NCBI RefSeq assembly: GCF_015169395.1
Contig: NZ_CP063458.1
Coordinates: 3,844,001 to 3,908,000, forward strand
Reading direction: 5' to 3'
Source of the DNA: Humisphaera borealis
GTDB lineage: Bacteria; Planctomycetota; Phycisphaerae; Tepidisphaerales; Tepidisphaeraceae
DNA length: 64,000 nucleotides
The position numbers were made by a program, and so were the translations under genes. Below the pieces are notes generated by a model. It searched no databases and was not told the origin of the DNA. It saw nothing but the letters and a program-made list of their open reading frames with translations. Shown here piece after piece: positions 55,168 to 63,806 of the stretch; position 1 is the first letter of the stretch; each line of letters begins with the position of its first letter.

Positions 55168-55212
55168 CAAGTAGCGTGTTGTAAGTAACGAGCGAGAAGC
55201 GACAAGTAACCA

Positions 55213-56049
55213 GTGACACCTGCCCCCTCCAATCCCCCCGCTCTTGAAGTCCACGACCTGACGGTGAGCTATCATCGCAAGCCCGTCCTCTGGAACGTGG
55301 ATGTCGCGATTCCCGCCGGCAAACTGGTTGGCATCATCGGCCCCAACGGCGCGGGCAAGAGCACGCTCATCAAGTCGGTCATGGGCCTCATCCCGCTCTC
55401 CAGCGGCTGGGTGCAGGTGTTCGGCCGGCCGGTGGCATCGCAGCTCGGGCGGATCGCCTACGTGCCCCAGCGCGAAAGTGTCGACTGGACGTTTCCGGTG
55501 ACGGCGATCGATGTCGTGCTCATGGGCCGCTACGGCGCGATGCCCTGGTATAAGCGAATCGGCAGCGCCGATCGCGATCGCGCACGCGCCGCGCTGAACA
55601 AAGTCGGCATGAATGCCTACGCCAGTCGCCAGATCAGTAACCTGTCCGGCGGTCAGCAGCAGCGGGTGTTCCTGGCGCGTGCGCTGGTGCAGGAAGCCGA
55701 CGTCTATCTGATGGATGAGCCTTTCGCCGGCGTCGATGCCGCGACGGAGTCTGCGATCGTCGAGCTGCTGCAGGACCTCCGTGCCGCCGGCAAAACCGTG
55801 CTGGTGGTGAACCACGACCTGCAAACCGCCCGACAGTACTTCGACATGCTCGTGCTGCTGAACATGCGGCTGGTCGCTTTCGGACCGACGGATGAAGTCT
55901 TCACGGAGGCACTGCTCCAGAAGACCTACGGCGGACGACTGACGATCCTCGCCGATGTCGCCGAGGCTGTCGCCGAAGCCGAGCGCGGACAAGCGACCGC
56001 TAAAAATGGCAAAGGCAGTAAGCATGGCCACCTTCCGACGGGACTATGA
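55213..56049 (+). CDS. metal ABC transporter ATPase
   Basis: 278 residues. Walker A GPNGAGKST, signature LSGGQQQRV, Walker B VYLMDEPFAGVD and the H-loop NHD are intact. VPQRESVDWTFPVTAIDVVLMGRYG is typical of Mn/Zn transport ATPases (MntB/ZnuC). The start is GTG, because the gap after the binding-protein gene is filled by AAGTAACAAGTA-type repeats. Confidence 0.93.
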   Translation: MTPAPSNPPALEVHDLTVSYHRKPVLWNVDVAIPAGKLVGIIGPNGAGKSTLIKSVMGLIPLSSGWVQVFGRPVASQLGRIAYVPQRESVDWTFPVTAIDVVLMGRYGAMPWYKRIGSADRDRARAALNKVGMNAYASRQISNLSGGQQQRVFLARALVQEADVYLMDEPFAGVDAATESAIVELLQDLRAAGKTVLVVNHDLQTARQYFDMLVLLNMRLVAFGPTDEVFTEALLQKTYGGRLTILADVAEAVAEAERGQATAKNGKGSKHGHLPTGL

Positions 56050-56059
56050 ACTGGACTTG

Positions 56060-56147
56060 CCACGGATGGACACGGATGAACACGGATAAGAGAAATGCTC
56101 GGTGAACATCATGTCTCCCATCTGTGCCCATCTGTGTTCATCCGTGG
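56060..56147. repeat. CACGGAT/ATCTGTG palindrome overlapping the permease start
   Basis: The left arm 56060-56087 (CCACGGATGGACACGGATGA...) and the right arm 56120-56147 (...GTTCATCCGTGG) form an imperfect palindrome. The right arm is read in frame as the first codons of the permease, so either the repeat was recruited as coding sequence or the true start lies later. Confidence 0.7.
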
Positions 56148-57529
56148 CGACTTTTCTTCGGTCTCGGTTTCTCGCTGCCCGATTCGAAACCGCAGAGCCC
56201 TGGTACTCGCACCTGGCCCGGTTCGCCCGTGAACTGGTGGACGACCGGATCGGCACGACGGACCTGGTCGTGCTGGCGGCGATTCTGCTCGGCGTCACCT
56301 GCGGCGTGCTCGGGTGCTTCCTGATCCTGCGCCGCCAGAGCCTGCTCGGCGACGCCGTCGGCCATGCGGTGCTGCCGGGCGTGTTCCTCGGTTTTCTCGC
56401 GGCGGGTGCCCGCAGCACGCCGGCCTTGCTGCTCGGGGCGCTTGTCGCGGGTCTCCTGGCGGCGGCATTGATCGCGGTCCTTCAGCGGACCACCCAGCTC
56501 AAGGCCGGCGAGTGCATCGGCGTCGTTTTCACCGGGTTCTATGGCCTGGGCATCCTGCTGCTGAAACACATCCAGAACAACGCCGCCCGCTACCCGGGAC
56601 AGGCCGGCCTCGACAAGTTCCTCTTCGGGCAGATCGCCGGCATCTCCGCGACGGACGTCATCTACATGGCGGTCGTCGCCGCGGTGTCGCTGGCCTGTGT
56701 GGCGCTGGCGTGGCGATCGCTCGCGGCCTGGGCGTTTGATGAAGGGTTTGCTGTCAGCATCGGCCTGCCGGTCAAGGCGATCGAAACGATGATGACCGGC
56801 CTCGTTACCGTTGCGATCGTCATCAGCATTCAGGCCGTCGGCGTTGTGCTGGTGGCCGCGATGCTCGTTACGCCCGCCGCCACCGCCTACCTGCTTACCG
56901 ACCGATTGCACCGGATGGTGCTGCTGGCGGCGATGTTCGGGGCGGCGGCGGGAGTGATCGGCGCGGTCGTCAGCCTGCTCGGTGCCGACATGCCCACCGG
57001 ATCGCTGATGGTCATCGCCGGCGGCACGCTGTTCGGCTTGGCGTTCCTGCTGTCGCCACGGCACGGCCTGCTGCCGCGCCTCCGCCGGGTGTGGGAGCGC
57101 CGCCGCCGTACCCAGGCCGAGAACCTCCTTCGCATGCTCTACCTGATCATGGAAAGCCGGGCTGGCGGCGGAAAAGTCCCCGACAACGCCGACCGCCGAT
57201 TCGGCGTCTCCGATGCCGCCGGCGCCCGCGGCACCACGCCGGCAGCGGTGCGCAAGTACTGGCGTCTGGCCGCCCATCGCGGGTGGGTCGATCCGTCGAG
57301 CCCCGATCCCATGATCCTGACCGATGCAGGCTTCGCCGAGGCCCGCCACGTCGTGCGGACGCACCGGCTCTGGGAACTGTTCCTGACGCAGGAGGCGAAG
57401 ATTGCCAGCGACCATGTGCATGCCGACGCCGAAGACATCGAGCACATCCTGCCGCGCGATGTGCTCGCGAAACTCGAACATATGCTCGACTACCCGACGG
57501 CTGATCCGCATGGGAAGCCAATACCGTAA
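56102..57529 (+). CDS. metal ABC-3 permease fused to a DtxR-like domain
   Basis: 475 residues (GTG start; ATG 56111 or GTG 56144 are alternatives inside a repeat). About eight membrane helices (about 55-325) contain LLGDAVGHAVLPGV, the ABC-3 motif. Residues about 340-475 are soluble and resemble the DtxR/MntR wing and metal-binding domains ('ADAEDIEHILPRDVLAKLEHMLDYPTADPHGKPIP'), matching the same region of the repressor upstream. This suggests that the channel itself senses metal. It is followed by a second permease of the same plan. Confidence 0.88.
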   Translation: MNIMSPICAHLCSSVATFLRSRFLAARFETAEPWYSHLARFARELVDDRIGTTDLVVLAAILLGVTCGVLGCFLILRRQSLLGDAVGHAVLPGVFLGFLAAGARSTPALLLGALVAGLLAAALIAVLQRTTQLKAGECIGVVFTGFYGLGILLLKHIQNNAARYPGQAGLDKFLFGQIAGISATDVIYMAVVAAVSLACVALAWRSLAAWAFDEGFAVSIGLPVKAIETMMTGLVTVAIVISIQAVGVVLVAAMLVTPAATAYLLTDRLHRMVLLAAMFGAAAGVIGAVVSLLGADMPTGSLMVIAGGTLFGLAFLLSPRHGLLPRLRRVWERRRRTQAENLLRMLYLIMESRAGGGKVPDNADRRFGVSDAAGARGTTPAAVRKYWRLAAHRGWVDPSSPDPMILTDAGFAEARHVVRTHRLWELFLTQEAKIASDHVHADAEDIEHILPRDVLAKLEHMLDYPTADPHGKPIP

Positions 57530-57532
57530 AGG

Positions 57533-57620
57533 CAATGCTGAATGCGGAATGCTGAGTGCTGAACGTCGATCGAGTTCGCTTTAACGGGCATTTCTTATTC
57601 AGCATTCAGCGTTCAGACTT
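57533..57620. repeat. AATGCTGAATG-type imperfect palindrome between the two permeases
   Basis: Left AATGCTGAATGCGGAATGCTG and right ATTCAGCATTCAGCGTTCAG regions are imperfect reverse complements. It is related to the palindrome between mlaE and mlaF. Confidence 0.65.
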
Positions 57621-57624
57621 TTCT

Positions 57625-58965
57625 ATGAACCCTTTCCTCTGGATCCTCGGCTCCCCTCCCGACGGCTATAAGCCCGGATTGGAGACTTTCTGGCCTATCC
57701 TGGTCGAGGGTGCTCTGGTGTCGGTGGCGCTGGCACTGATCGGCTGCTGGCTCGTCGTGCGCGGGCTGTCGCTGCTCGGCGACGCGCTGGCCCATTCGGT
57801 TCTTCCCGGCATCGTGATCGGCTTTCTCATCGGTAAGTCTCTCCAGTCGGCCTGGATCCTGGTCGGCGCCACCGCCATGGGCATGGCGGCGGCGGTGCTC
57901 GTGCAGGCGGTCCGCGACAACAGCCGGGTGAAGGAAGATGCCTCGCTTGGCATCGTCTTCACCACGCTGTTCGCGATCGGCGTCGTGCTGATCAACCTCT
58001 TCGCCGGCCAGACCGATCTCGACCCCGGATGCGTGCTCTACGGGCAGGTCGAGTACTTCATCCGCACCCCGGAAAAAATCATCCCGATGGCGTGCATCCT
58101 GGGCGGCATCCTGCTGCTGATGGTCCTGTTCTTCCGCCAACTGCTCATCAGCACGTTCGATCCGCTGCTTGCCCGCAGCATGGGCATCCCGGCGACGTTC
58201 ATCCATTACACGATCATGGCCGTCCTCTCGCTGACGACGGTCGCGAGCTTCGAAGCGGTCGGCGCGATCCTTGCCGTCGCGCTGCTCGTCACGCCCGGCG
58301 CAACTGCCCGCCTCTGGACCGACCGCATGAAGCGCATGCTCCTGCTGGCCGCTTTGCACGCACTGCTGGCGACGACCATCGGCTACTGGCTCAGTCATCC
58401 GTCGATCCTCAACACGTCGGCGAGCGGGGCGATCTCGTCGGCGGGGTTCGGGCTGTTCCTGGTCAGTTGGCTCGTCGCGCCCAAACGTGGGCTTCTCAGT
58501 CAGTATCGCGTTCGCAGGCGCCTTCGGCGGACGATGGCCGAGGAGAACCTCGTCAAGACCGTGCACGAGCTGACGTCGCCGTCGCCCGCGACTGCCGCAA
58601 ACCCATCGTCCGAACCGCAGGGCACGGAAACGTCGATGCCGGCTCAGGTTCCGACGTCCGTTGCCTCGGCCCGCGTGCGCGAACTGCTGCAGATGCCGTC
58701 GTTCGACTTCGAGGCCGCACTTCGTGGCGTCATCTCCCGCGGCTGGGCCCGTGCCGGCAAAGGGCAGATCACCCTGACCCCTGCCGGCCATCGCAGGGCT
58801 CAACTGCTGGCCAGCGCCCACGAACTTTGGGAACAGTACCTGCGCCAGGAAGTTGGCCTGGCCGACGATCACCTGCACGACCCCGCCGAATGGGTCGAGC
58901 ACTTCCTCGACGAAAGCCGAATCGAGGAACTGAAGGCATCCCTCATCAAGCAAGCGCCAGGGTGA
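57625..58965 (+). CDS. second metal ABC-3 permease with C-terminal DtxR-like domain
   Basis: 446 residues. About eight membrane helices (about 20-290) with GLSLLGDALAHSVLPGI, then a Pro/Ser/Thr-rich linker (about 325-350) and a soluble C-terminus (about 352-446) with 'ARVRELLQMPSFDFEAALRGVISRGW', 'LTPAGHRRAQLLASAHELWEQYL', 'LADDHLHDPAEWVEHFLDES', again a DtxR-like winged helix plus ligand helix. It pairs with the upstream permease as a heterodimeric channel. The likely cargo is Mn2+, Fe2+ or Zn2+. Confidence 0.88.
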   Translation: MNPFLWILGSPPDGYKPGLETFWPILVEGALVSVALALIGCWLVVRGLSLLGDALAHSVLPGIVIGFLIGKSLQSAWILVGATAMGMAAAVLVQAVRDNSRVKEDASLGIVFTTLFAIGVVLINLFAGQTDLDPGCVLYGQVEYFIRTPEKIIPMACILGGILLLMVLFFRQLLISTFDPLLARSMGIPATFIHYTIMAVLSLTTVASFEAVGAILAVALLVTPGATARLWTDRMKRMLLLAALHALLATTIGYWLSHPSILNTSASGAISSAGFGLFLVSWLVAPKRGLLSQYRVRRRLRRTMAEENLVKTVHELTSPSPATAANPSSEPQGTETSMPAQVPTSVASARVRELLQMPSFDFEAALRGVISRGWARAGKGQITLTPAGHRRAQLLASAHELWEQYLRQEVGLADDHLHDPAEWVEHFLDESRIEELKASLIKQAPG

Positions 58966-59378
58966 TATGGCACCGAGCGCACCGATCGCAGGCACCGCAG
59001 GCACCCAACCAGTTCCCCAGCGACCCACAACGCCCACGGACAGCAGTCCGTGGGTCTTCCTTCGCGATGTAAGCTGGCCAACGCTGAGAGCCTGTCGCGT
59101 GACTGCAGATGGTCCCACGGACCGCTGTCCGTGGGCGTCACGCGGGAAGTTCTCATTCGCATATAAAACCATTAAAAGTATGATCTTACGAGTCTATAGA
59201 CCGCTGGCATGTTAAAATAGGTAAAGATTTTTTCGGCCAACTCCGATACCCTAATTGTCGCAAGTTACCCAGTTTAACATGTGGCGCCGGTCGGGATGCC
59301 GACCAACTCCTTCGGTCGCCTATCGCGTTTGTGTGACGCGGGGCGACTAAGGATCACCCGACCTTTCGGAGTTCCCTG
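58966..59378. other. intergenic region with opposed CCCACGGAC hairpins and an AT-rich patch
   Basis: No gene is seen. Two hairpins, CCCACGGAC...GTCCGTGGG (about 59033-59055) and its mirror (about 59115-59137), face each other. Then follows an AT-rich stretch with TTAAAA-N17-TATAGA (59172-59200), a possible promoter for the B12-fold gene, and a 9-bp inverted repeat CATGTTAAA/TTTAACATG (59208-59216 and 59273-59281). Confidence 0.6.
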
Positions 59379-60140
59379 ATGTCCCGCACCCACGTCACCC
59401 CGTCCCTCTCCCAGAAGTACCTCGAGCCCCTTCTCAAGGGCGAACGCGACCTGTGCCGTCGCATCGTCGAGGAATCTCTTGCCGCCGGCATCAGCCCGGC
59501 CGACCTCCTGAACGACCTCGTCTGGCCGACGATGGAAAAGGTCCAGGAGCTCTATCGCGATGACCGCATCACGATCTCGGCCGTCAACCTCGCCACCCGC
59601 CTGAACCGCGCCCTGACCGACCAGCTCACCGCCCGCCTGCCGCGGTCGGCCCCCAAGGGCAAGAAGGTCCTGATCTTCTGCGGCGACGACGAGCCCGAAG
59701 AGCTCGGCGGCCAGATCTGTGCCGACCTGTTCGAGTGCGACGGCTGGAACGTCAAGTTCGCCGGCGGCGGCGTGCCGGAAGACGAAGTCCTCTCGCTCAT
59801 CGGCAGCGAACGCCCGGAACTGCTCGTCATGTTCGGTACCCTCCCGGCCGGCGTCCCCGCCGTCCGCAAACTCATCGACTACCTCCGCGAGGTCAACAGC
59901 TGTCCGGAGATGCAGATCATGTGCTGCGGCGGCATCTACAAGCGGGCCGAAGGCCTGGCCGAAGAGATCGGCGCCGACCTCTTCGCCGCCGAGGCGTCCG
60001 ATGCGATCCGCGTCGCCAATGACAACCCGACCAAAAAGGCGACGGTCGATCAGCAGACCGTCGGCCGGATGCGCCGAATCCGCAAGGCCCAGTTGCGCCG
60101 CGTCGACCGCGTCGCGCCGTCCGCCGAGCAGGTGGCGTAA
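59379..60140 (+). CDS. B12-binding-fold protein without the cobalamin histidine
   Basis: 253 residues. The N-terminal helical half (about 10-90) resembles the B12-binding-2 cap domain (KYLEPLLKGERDLCRRIVEE...VWPTMEKVQELYRDDRIT). The C-terminal half (about 93-215) is the Rossmann-like B12 fold. Where cobalamin proteins have DxHxxG, this has DDEPEELGG and no His, so base-off cobalamin binding is unlikely. It may sense another ligand or bind protein. It sits between the metal transporter and a TonB receptor. Confidence 0.8.
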   Translation: MSRTHVTPSLSQKYLEPLLKGERDLCRRIVEESLAAGISPADLLNDLVWPTMEKVQELYRDDRITISAVNLATRLNRALTDQLTARLPRSAPKGKKVLIFCGDDEPEELGGQICADLFECDGWNVKFAGGGVPEDEVLSLIGSERPELLVMFGTLPAGVPAVRKLIDYLREVNSCPEMQIMCCGGIYKRAEGLAEEIGADLFAAEASDAIRVANDNPTKKATVDQQTVGRMRRIRKAQLRRVDRVAPSAEQVA

Positions 60141-60182
60141 GCGACCGCGACCGGATCGAAAAGCTGGCGTTTCACGCGCCTC

Positions 60183-60216
60183 AAGGCACAAGGTCAGCAG
60201 AATGACCTTGTGCCTT
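60183..60216 (+). terminator. hairpin after the B12-fold gene
   Basis: AAGGCACAAGGTCA pairs perfectly with TGACCTTGTGCCTT around a 6-nt loop. Only a weak T-rich tail follows. Confidence 0.65.
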
Positions 60217-60234
60217 GCTTTCGTTCCGGGATCC

Positions 60235-60517
60235 GCCGAACGAACCCAGGGCGATCGTGATTTGCCGAACGAACCCGAGATCGATCCGCGCCGCCCAATT
60301 AGCGGTCGCACCGCAGGTGCACCCTGATGGATCGAGACGTCACGCTCGCTCCTGGCATCCGCCGAACGAACCCGAGGCGATCATCCGATCCGCCGAACGA
60401 ACCCAAGATCGATCCGCACTGCCTGATTAGCGGTCGCACCGCCGGTGCACTCCGCCCGAGCGACGTCGAAACTCGCCGAACGAACCCAAGACAATCTCGA
60501 TTCCGCCAAACGAACCC
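60235..60517. repeat. three tandem units, each with a pair of GCCGAACGAACCC repeats
   Basis: Six 13-mers start at 60235, 60264, 60361, 60392, 60475 and 60505 (the last with one mismatch). They come in pairs spaced 29-31 nt, and the pairs recur every 114-126 nt. The first two units also share ATCGATCCGC and TTAGCGGTCGCACCG. The short spacers are similar to each other, unlike CRISPR spacers. Confidence 0.85.
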
Positions 60518-61210
60518 GAGCCGACCGCCGGCGTCAGCGTCCTGCGTATCCGTCCCACCTCCCTAAACAAGACCACTCGGCCCGATCCTCCAACGCGCAT
60601 GGCGCACTGAGGGAGCCGCGCACGAAGTAAGCGGGAACGGCACGAGACTGGCGTGATGCCACGTTCCATGCCCGCTTACTTCGTGCGCGTCTCCTTCAGA
60701 ACGTCATGCGCTGCGAAGGATCGTCCGAGTCAAACCAATGCCACGACTACGGCGAGCCACACGACCCGCCTCATCCCGCCGCCCAGTCCGACACCCCGGC
60801 CGACGACGGATCACACCCGCGGCAACCAGGCACCAAGTAGCGCAAGCCGACCCCGACCGAACGCCAGAAACGTCCGACGTCGGCAGGATTGCATGTACGG
60901 TATATGTTAAGTTTAACGCCGAGAATTGCAAGCAGAAAACGACTATCCCCGCGCCCGAGGGTGTAGCGCGTTTTTGGTACTGGCGTGTCGTTCGGGTGCC
61001 ATGGGTAGCGGTACTCCGCTGCCCGTGGCTACCCCCGATCCGCCGGCGCGCGGGCCGCCGCCAAACGGGCATACGTCGAGTGCATCGCTGCTCTTGCCGG
61101 CGGGCAGAAATTGCACGAGCAAGGCAGGCTGATGCCCGACTCCGTATAACCCCGACCCATGCGGACTCTACGGGCTGAGTCCGCGATCGGGAACTCAGGG
61201 AGCGCGAGGC
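60518..61210. other. gene-poor region with long palindromes upstream of the TonB receptor
   Basis: No convincing gene. A perfect 19-bp inverted repeat (60617-60635 with 60671-60689, CGCGCACGAAGTAAGCGGG), a hairpin GCCATGGGTAGCGG/CCGCTGCCCGTGGC (60998-61029), and GCGGACTC/GAGTCCGC (61161-61184) within a CCCGA/TCGGG frame just before the receptor start. I looked for cobalamin riboswitch boxes here and did not find them. Confidence 0.6.
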
Positions 61211-63451
61211 ATGGGCAAGTCAATTCAGGTGGCACGTTCGTCGGCATCCAACCGGCCGGCATCTCAGAAACAATGGAAGATCCTCTGCGGTGCGATCACC
61301 GCAGCGATCGGGCAGCCGCTGATGACGTCGTCATCGCTTGCGCAGGACACGGCCCCCACCACCCGGCCAGCCTCGCAGGCGGCCGCCGAAACCGCACCTG
61401 CCACGGCAACGCCCGTCCGGGCTGCCGGCGACGGGGCACCGCAATCGTTTCTCATCGGCGAGCCGATTGTCGTTACGGCAACCCGTCTCCCGGAAGCGCC
61501 ACTGAAGAGTCCGTATGCGGTTGACGTGGTCGGACAGCAACAGATCGCGGAACGGGGCTATCGAACGCCGACCGAGGCCGTCGCGGAGGTTCCGGGGGTG
61601 ATGGCGCAGAAGACCGGGCCCGGGCAGGGCTCTCCGTTCATTCGCGGCTTCACAGGTTTTCGCACGCTGCTGCTCGTGGACGGCATCCGGCTCAACAATT
61701 CGACCTTCCGAGACGGTCCCAACCAGTACTTCAATACGATCGACGCCCTGGGTGTCGACCGATTCGAGATCGTCAAGGGGCCGGCGTCGGTGCTCTACGG
61801 TTCCGACGCGATCGGCGGAACGATCAACTCCATCACCAAGGGCCCGACCGGCTACGGCGACGGCACGCGGTTCGGTGCCGCCCTCTACCAACGCGCCGCG
61901 TCGGCTGAAAAATCGTACACCATTCACCCTGAAGGCACCGTCACGTTCGGCCAGAAGGTCGGCGTCTATGCCGCGGGGTCGTACAAGAAGTACGGCGACC
62001 TCGAAGGCGGCAAGGACATCGGCGAGCAGGACGCGACCAGCTATGACGAATGGTCCGGCGACCTGAAGGTCGAATACAACCTGACGCCGAATCAGCGGCT
62101 CGTCTTCGCCCACCAGCGATATCAGCAGAACAACGCGCCGCGCACGCATTCAACCGTCGACGGAATCAACTTTGCCGGCAGCACCAATGGGTCGGACCTG
62201 CAGCGCGACCTCGACCAGTACCGCGACCTGACTTATGTCCAGTATCACGCCGACCAGTTGACGGGCGCGATCAGCAATGTGATGGCCAGCGTCTCCTGGC
62301 ACCACCAGTTCGAGAGCGAAGACCGCATCCGCGGCAACGGCGCCCGCTCGATCTCCGAAACCGACGTCGGCAGCCTCGGCCTGCTCCTGCAACTGACCAG
62401 CCCGACCCCGATCGGCGAGTTGACGTACGGCGTGGAGTACTACCGCGACAGCGTCAGTTCCAGTTCTTCCACCAACCCGATCCAGGGCCCGGTCGGCGAC
62501 AACGCCAACTACGACCTTCTCGGCCTTTACATCCAGGACCGAATCCCGATCGGGGACCGTTTCGACCTGACCCTTGGCGGGCGTTTCACGTATGCCGCCG
62601 CTGACATCGGCTCCTACGTCGATCCCACGACCGGGGACGCGGCGAGCCTGGAGCAGGACTGGACGAGCTTTGTCGGCTCCATCCGCGGCAACTATTTCAT
62701 CGTCAAGGATCAGCTTTCGGCATTCGCGGGGGTGAGCCAGGGTTTCCGCGCTCCGAACCTCTCGGACTTGTCGCGGCTGGATATCGCCCGCAGCGGCGAA
62801 CTGGAGATCGCCGCACCGGGGCTCGACCCCGAAGAGTTCGTCAGTTACGAAATTGGTTTCAAGGGTGCGTGGGACAACTGGGGCTTCCAGGCGGCATACT
62901 TCTACACCGACATCAACGACATGATCGTCCGCCGTCCCACCGGCGCGACGATCGGCAGCAGCGCCGTGGTCACCAAGGCCAATGCCGGCGACGGCTACAT
63001 CCAGGGTATCGAATTGGGCCTGTCGTACCGGTTCCACCCTGACTTCACGTTCTTCGGCGCAGGGTCCTGGCAGGACGGCGAGATCGACCAGTTCCCCACG
63101 TCCGGTCCGCAGGTCGATCGCGAGCCGGCGAGCCGGCTCATCCCCACCAACGGGCTTCTGGGCATCCGGTGGGACGACCCGTCGCGGCGGGTATTCGTCG
63201 AGGGCGCAGTTCAGATCGTTGCGGCACAGCACCAACTCTCGAGCGGCGACAAAGCCGACACCCAGCGCATTCCGCCCGGCGGTACGCCCAGTTACGAGCT
63301 GTACCACCTCCGCGCCGGATGGACCATCAACCCCAACGCCACGCTGACCCTGGCCTGCGAGAACCTGTTCGACGAGGACTATCGCGTCCATGGCTCGGGC
63401 AGCAATGGCGCGGGCCGGAACTTCGTCGTCGGGCTGGAGCTGCGGTACTAG
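61211..63451 (+). CDS. TonB-dependent outer-membrane receptor
   Basis: 746 residues. A long basic N-terminus with a hydrophobic segment (about 25-43) and Thr/Ala-rich linker is followed by EPIVVTATRLPEAP at the start of the plug domain and 'RGFTGFRTLLLVDGIRLNN', 'VDRFEIVKGPASVLYGSDAIGGTIN', both plug signatures. The rest is a 22-strand-type barrel that ends in Tyr (GLELRY). It imports iron complexes, cobalamin or other scarce ligands using TonB energy. The neighbouring metal genes suggest a metal-complex substrate, but this is inference. Confidence 0.92.
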   Translation: MGKSIQVARSSASNRPASQKQWKILCGAITAAIGQPLMTSSSLAQDTAPTTRPASQAAAETAPATATPVRAAGDGAPQSFLIGEPIVVTATRLPEAPLKSPYAVDVVGQQQIAERGYRTPTEAVAEVPGVMAQKTGPGQGSPFIRGFTGFRTLLLVDGIRLNNSTFRDGPNQYFNTIDALGVDRFEIVKGPASVLYGSDAIGGTINSITKGPTGYGDGTRFGAALYQRAASAEKSYTIHPEGTVTFGQKVGVYAAGSYKKYGDLEGGKDIGEQDATSYDEWSGDLKVEYNLTPNQRLVFAHQRYQQNNAPRTHSTVDGINFAGSTNGSDLQRDLDQYRDLTYVQYHADQLTGAISNVMASVSWHHQFESEDRIRGNGARSISETDVGSLGLLLQLTSPTPIGELTYGVEYYRDSVSSSSSTNPIQGPVGDNANYDLLGLYIQDRIPIGDRFDLTLGGRFTYAAADIGSYVDPTTGDAASLEQDWTSFVGSIRGNYFIVKDQLSAFAGVSQGFRAPNLSDLSRLDIARSGELEIAAPGLDPEEFVSYEIGFKGAWDNWGFQAAYFYTDINDMIVRRPTGATIGSSAVVTKANAGDGYIQGIELGLSYRFHPDFTFFGAGSWQDGEIDQFPTSGPQVDREPASRLIPTNGLLGIRWDDPSRRVFVEGAVQIVAAQHQLSSGDKADTQRIPPGGTPSYELYHLRAGWTINPNATLTLACENLFDEDYRVHGSGSNGAGRNFVVGLELRY

Positions 63452-63460
63452 CCCAGAAAA

Positions 63461-63735
63461 CGCGGATCACGCGGAGGACACTGAGAACACGGAGAAATCA
63501 CGAAAAGGCGCGCTCCATGTGCCGGCCATTTTCCGTGTTTAGCCAGGAGTAATGTCACAGAGTGCATCATGAGGCTGACAGCCTCAAACCGAGAGAATGA
63601 AAACCGAACCGCAGATTGCGCAGATGTCGCAGATTGCCTTCTCCCCAATCTGCGACCTCTGCGGAATCTGCGGTTCACCTCAACATTCGTGCAAACTCTC
63701 CGTGATTTCTTCGTGTCCTCAGTGTCCTCCGTGGT
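63461..63735. repeat. nested intergenic palindrome D
   Basis: Outer arms about 63468-63502 and 63701-63735 (GGAGGACACTGAG / CTCAGTGTCCTCC) enclose inner arms 63606-63636 and 63646-63676 (GAACCGCAGATTGCGCAG... with its imperfect reverse complement). It fills the gap between the receptor and fbp. Confidence 0.88.
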
Positions 63736-63806
63736 GGTCCTGCATTTTTCAGGTTAGGGAATGACACTCGCAACCAACGCCCGGTCCGTATAGCTTTCCC
63801 GGTCCC

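Noticed and set aside
53950-56031. 693-codon minus-strand ORF opposite the metal transporter genes
   Set aside because: It is antisense to a recognisable binding protein and ATPase, and its composition is typical of a shadow frame.
56161-57535. minus-strand frame opposite the first metal permease
   Set aside because: It is antisense to membrane helices and conserved ABC-3 motifs on the plus strand.
60235-60517. CRISPR array
   Set aside because: The repeats are only 13 nt, the spacers resemble each other, the spacing alternates between 30 and about 90 nt, and there are no cas genes.
60891-61210. cobalamin riboswitch before the TonB receptor
   Set aside because: The location invited it, but I found no B12-box or the conserved core segments, only ordinary hairpins.
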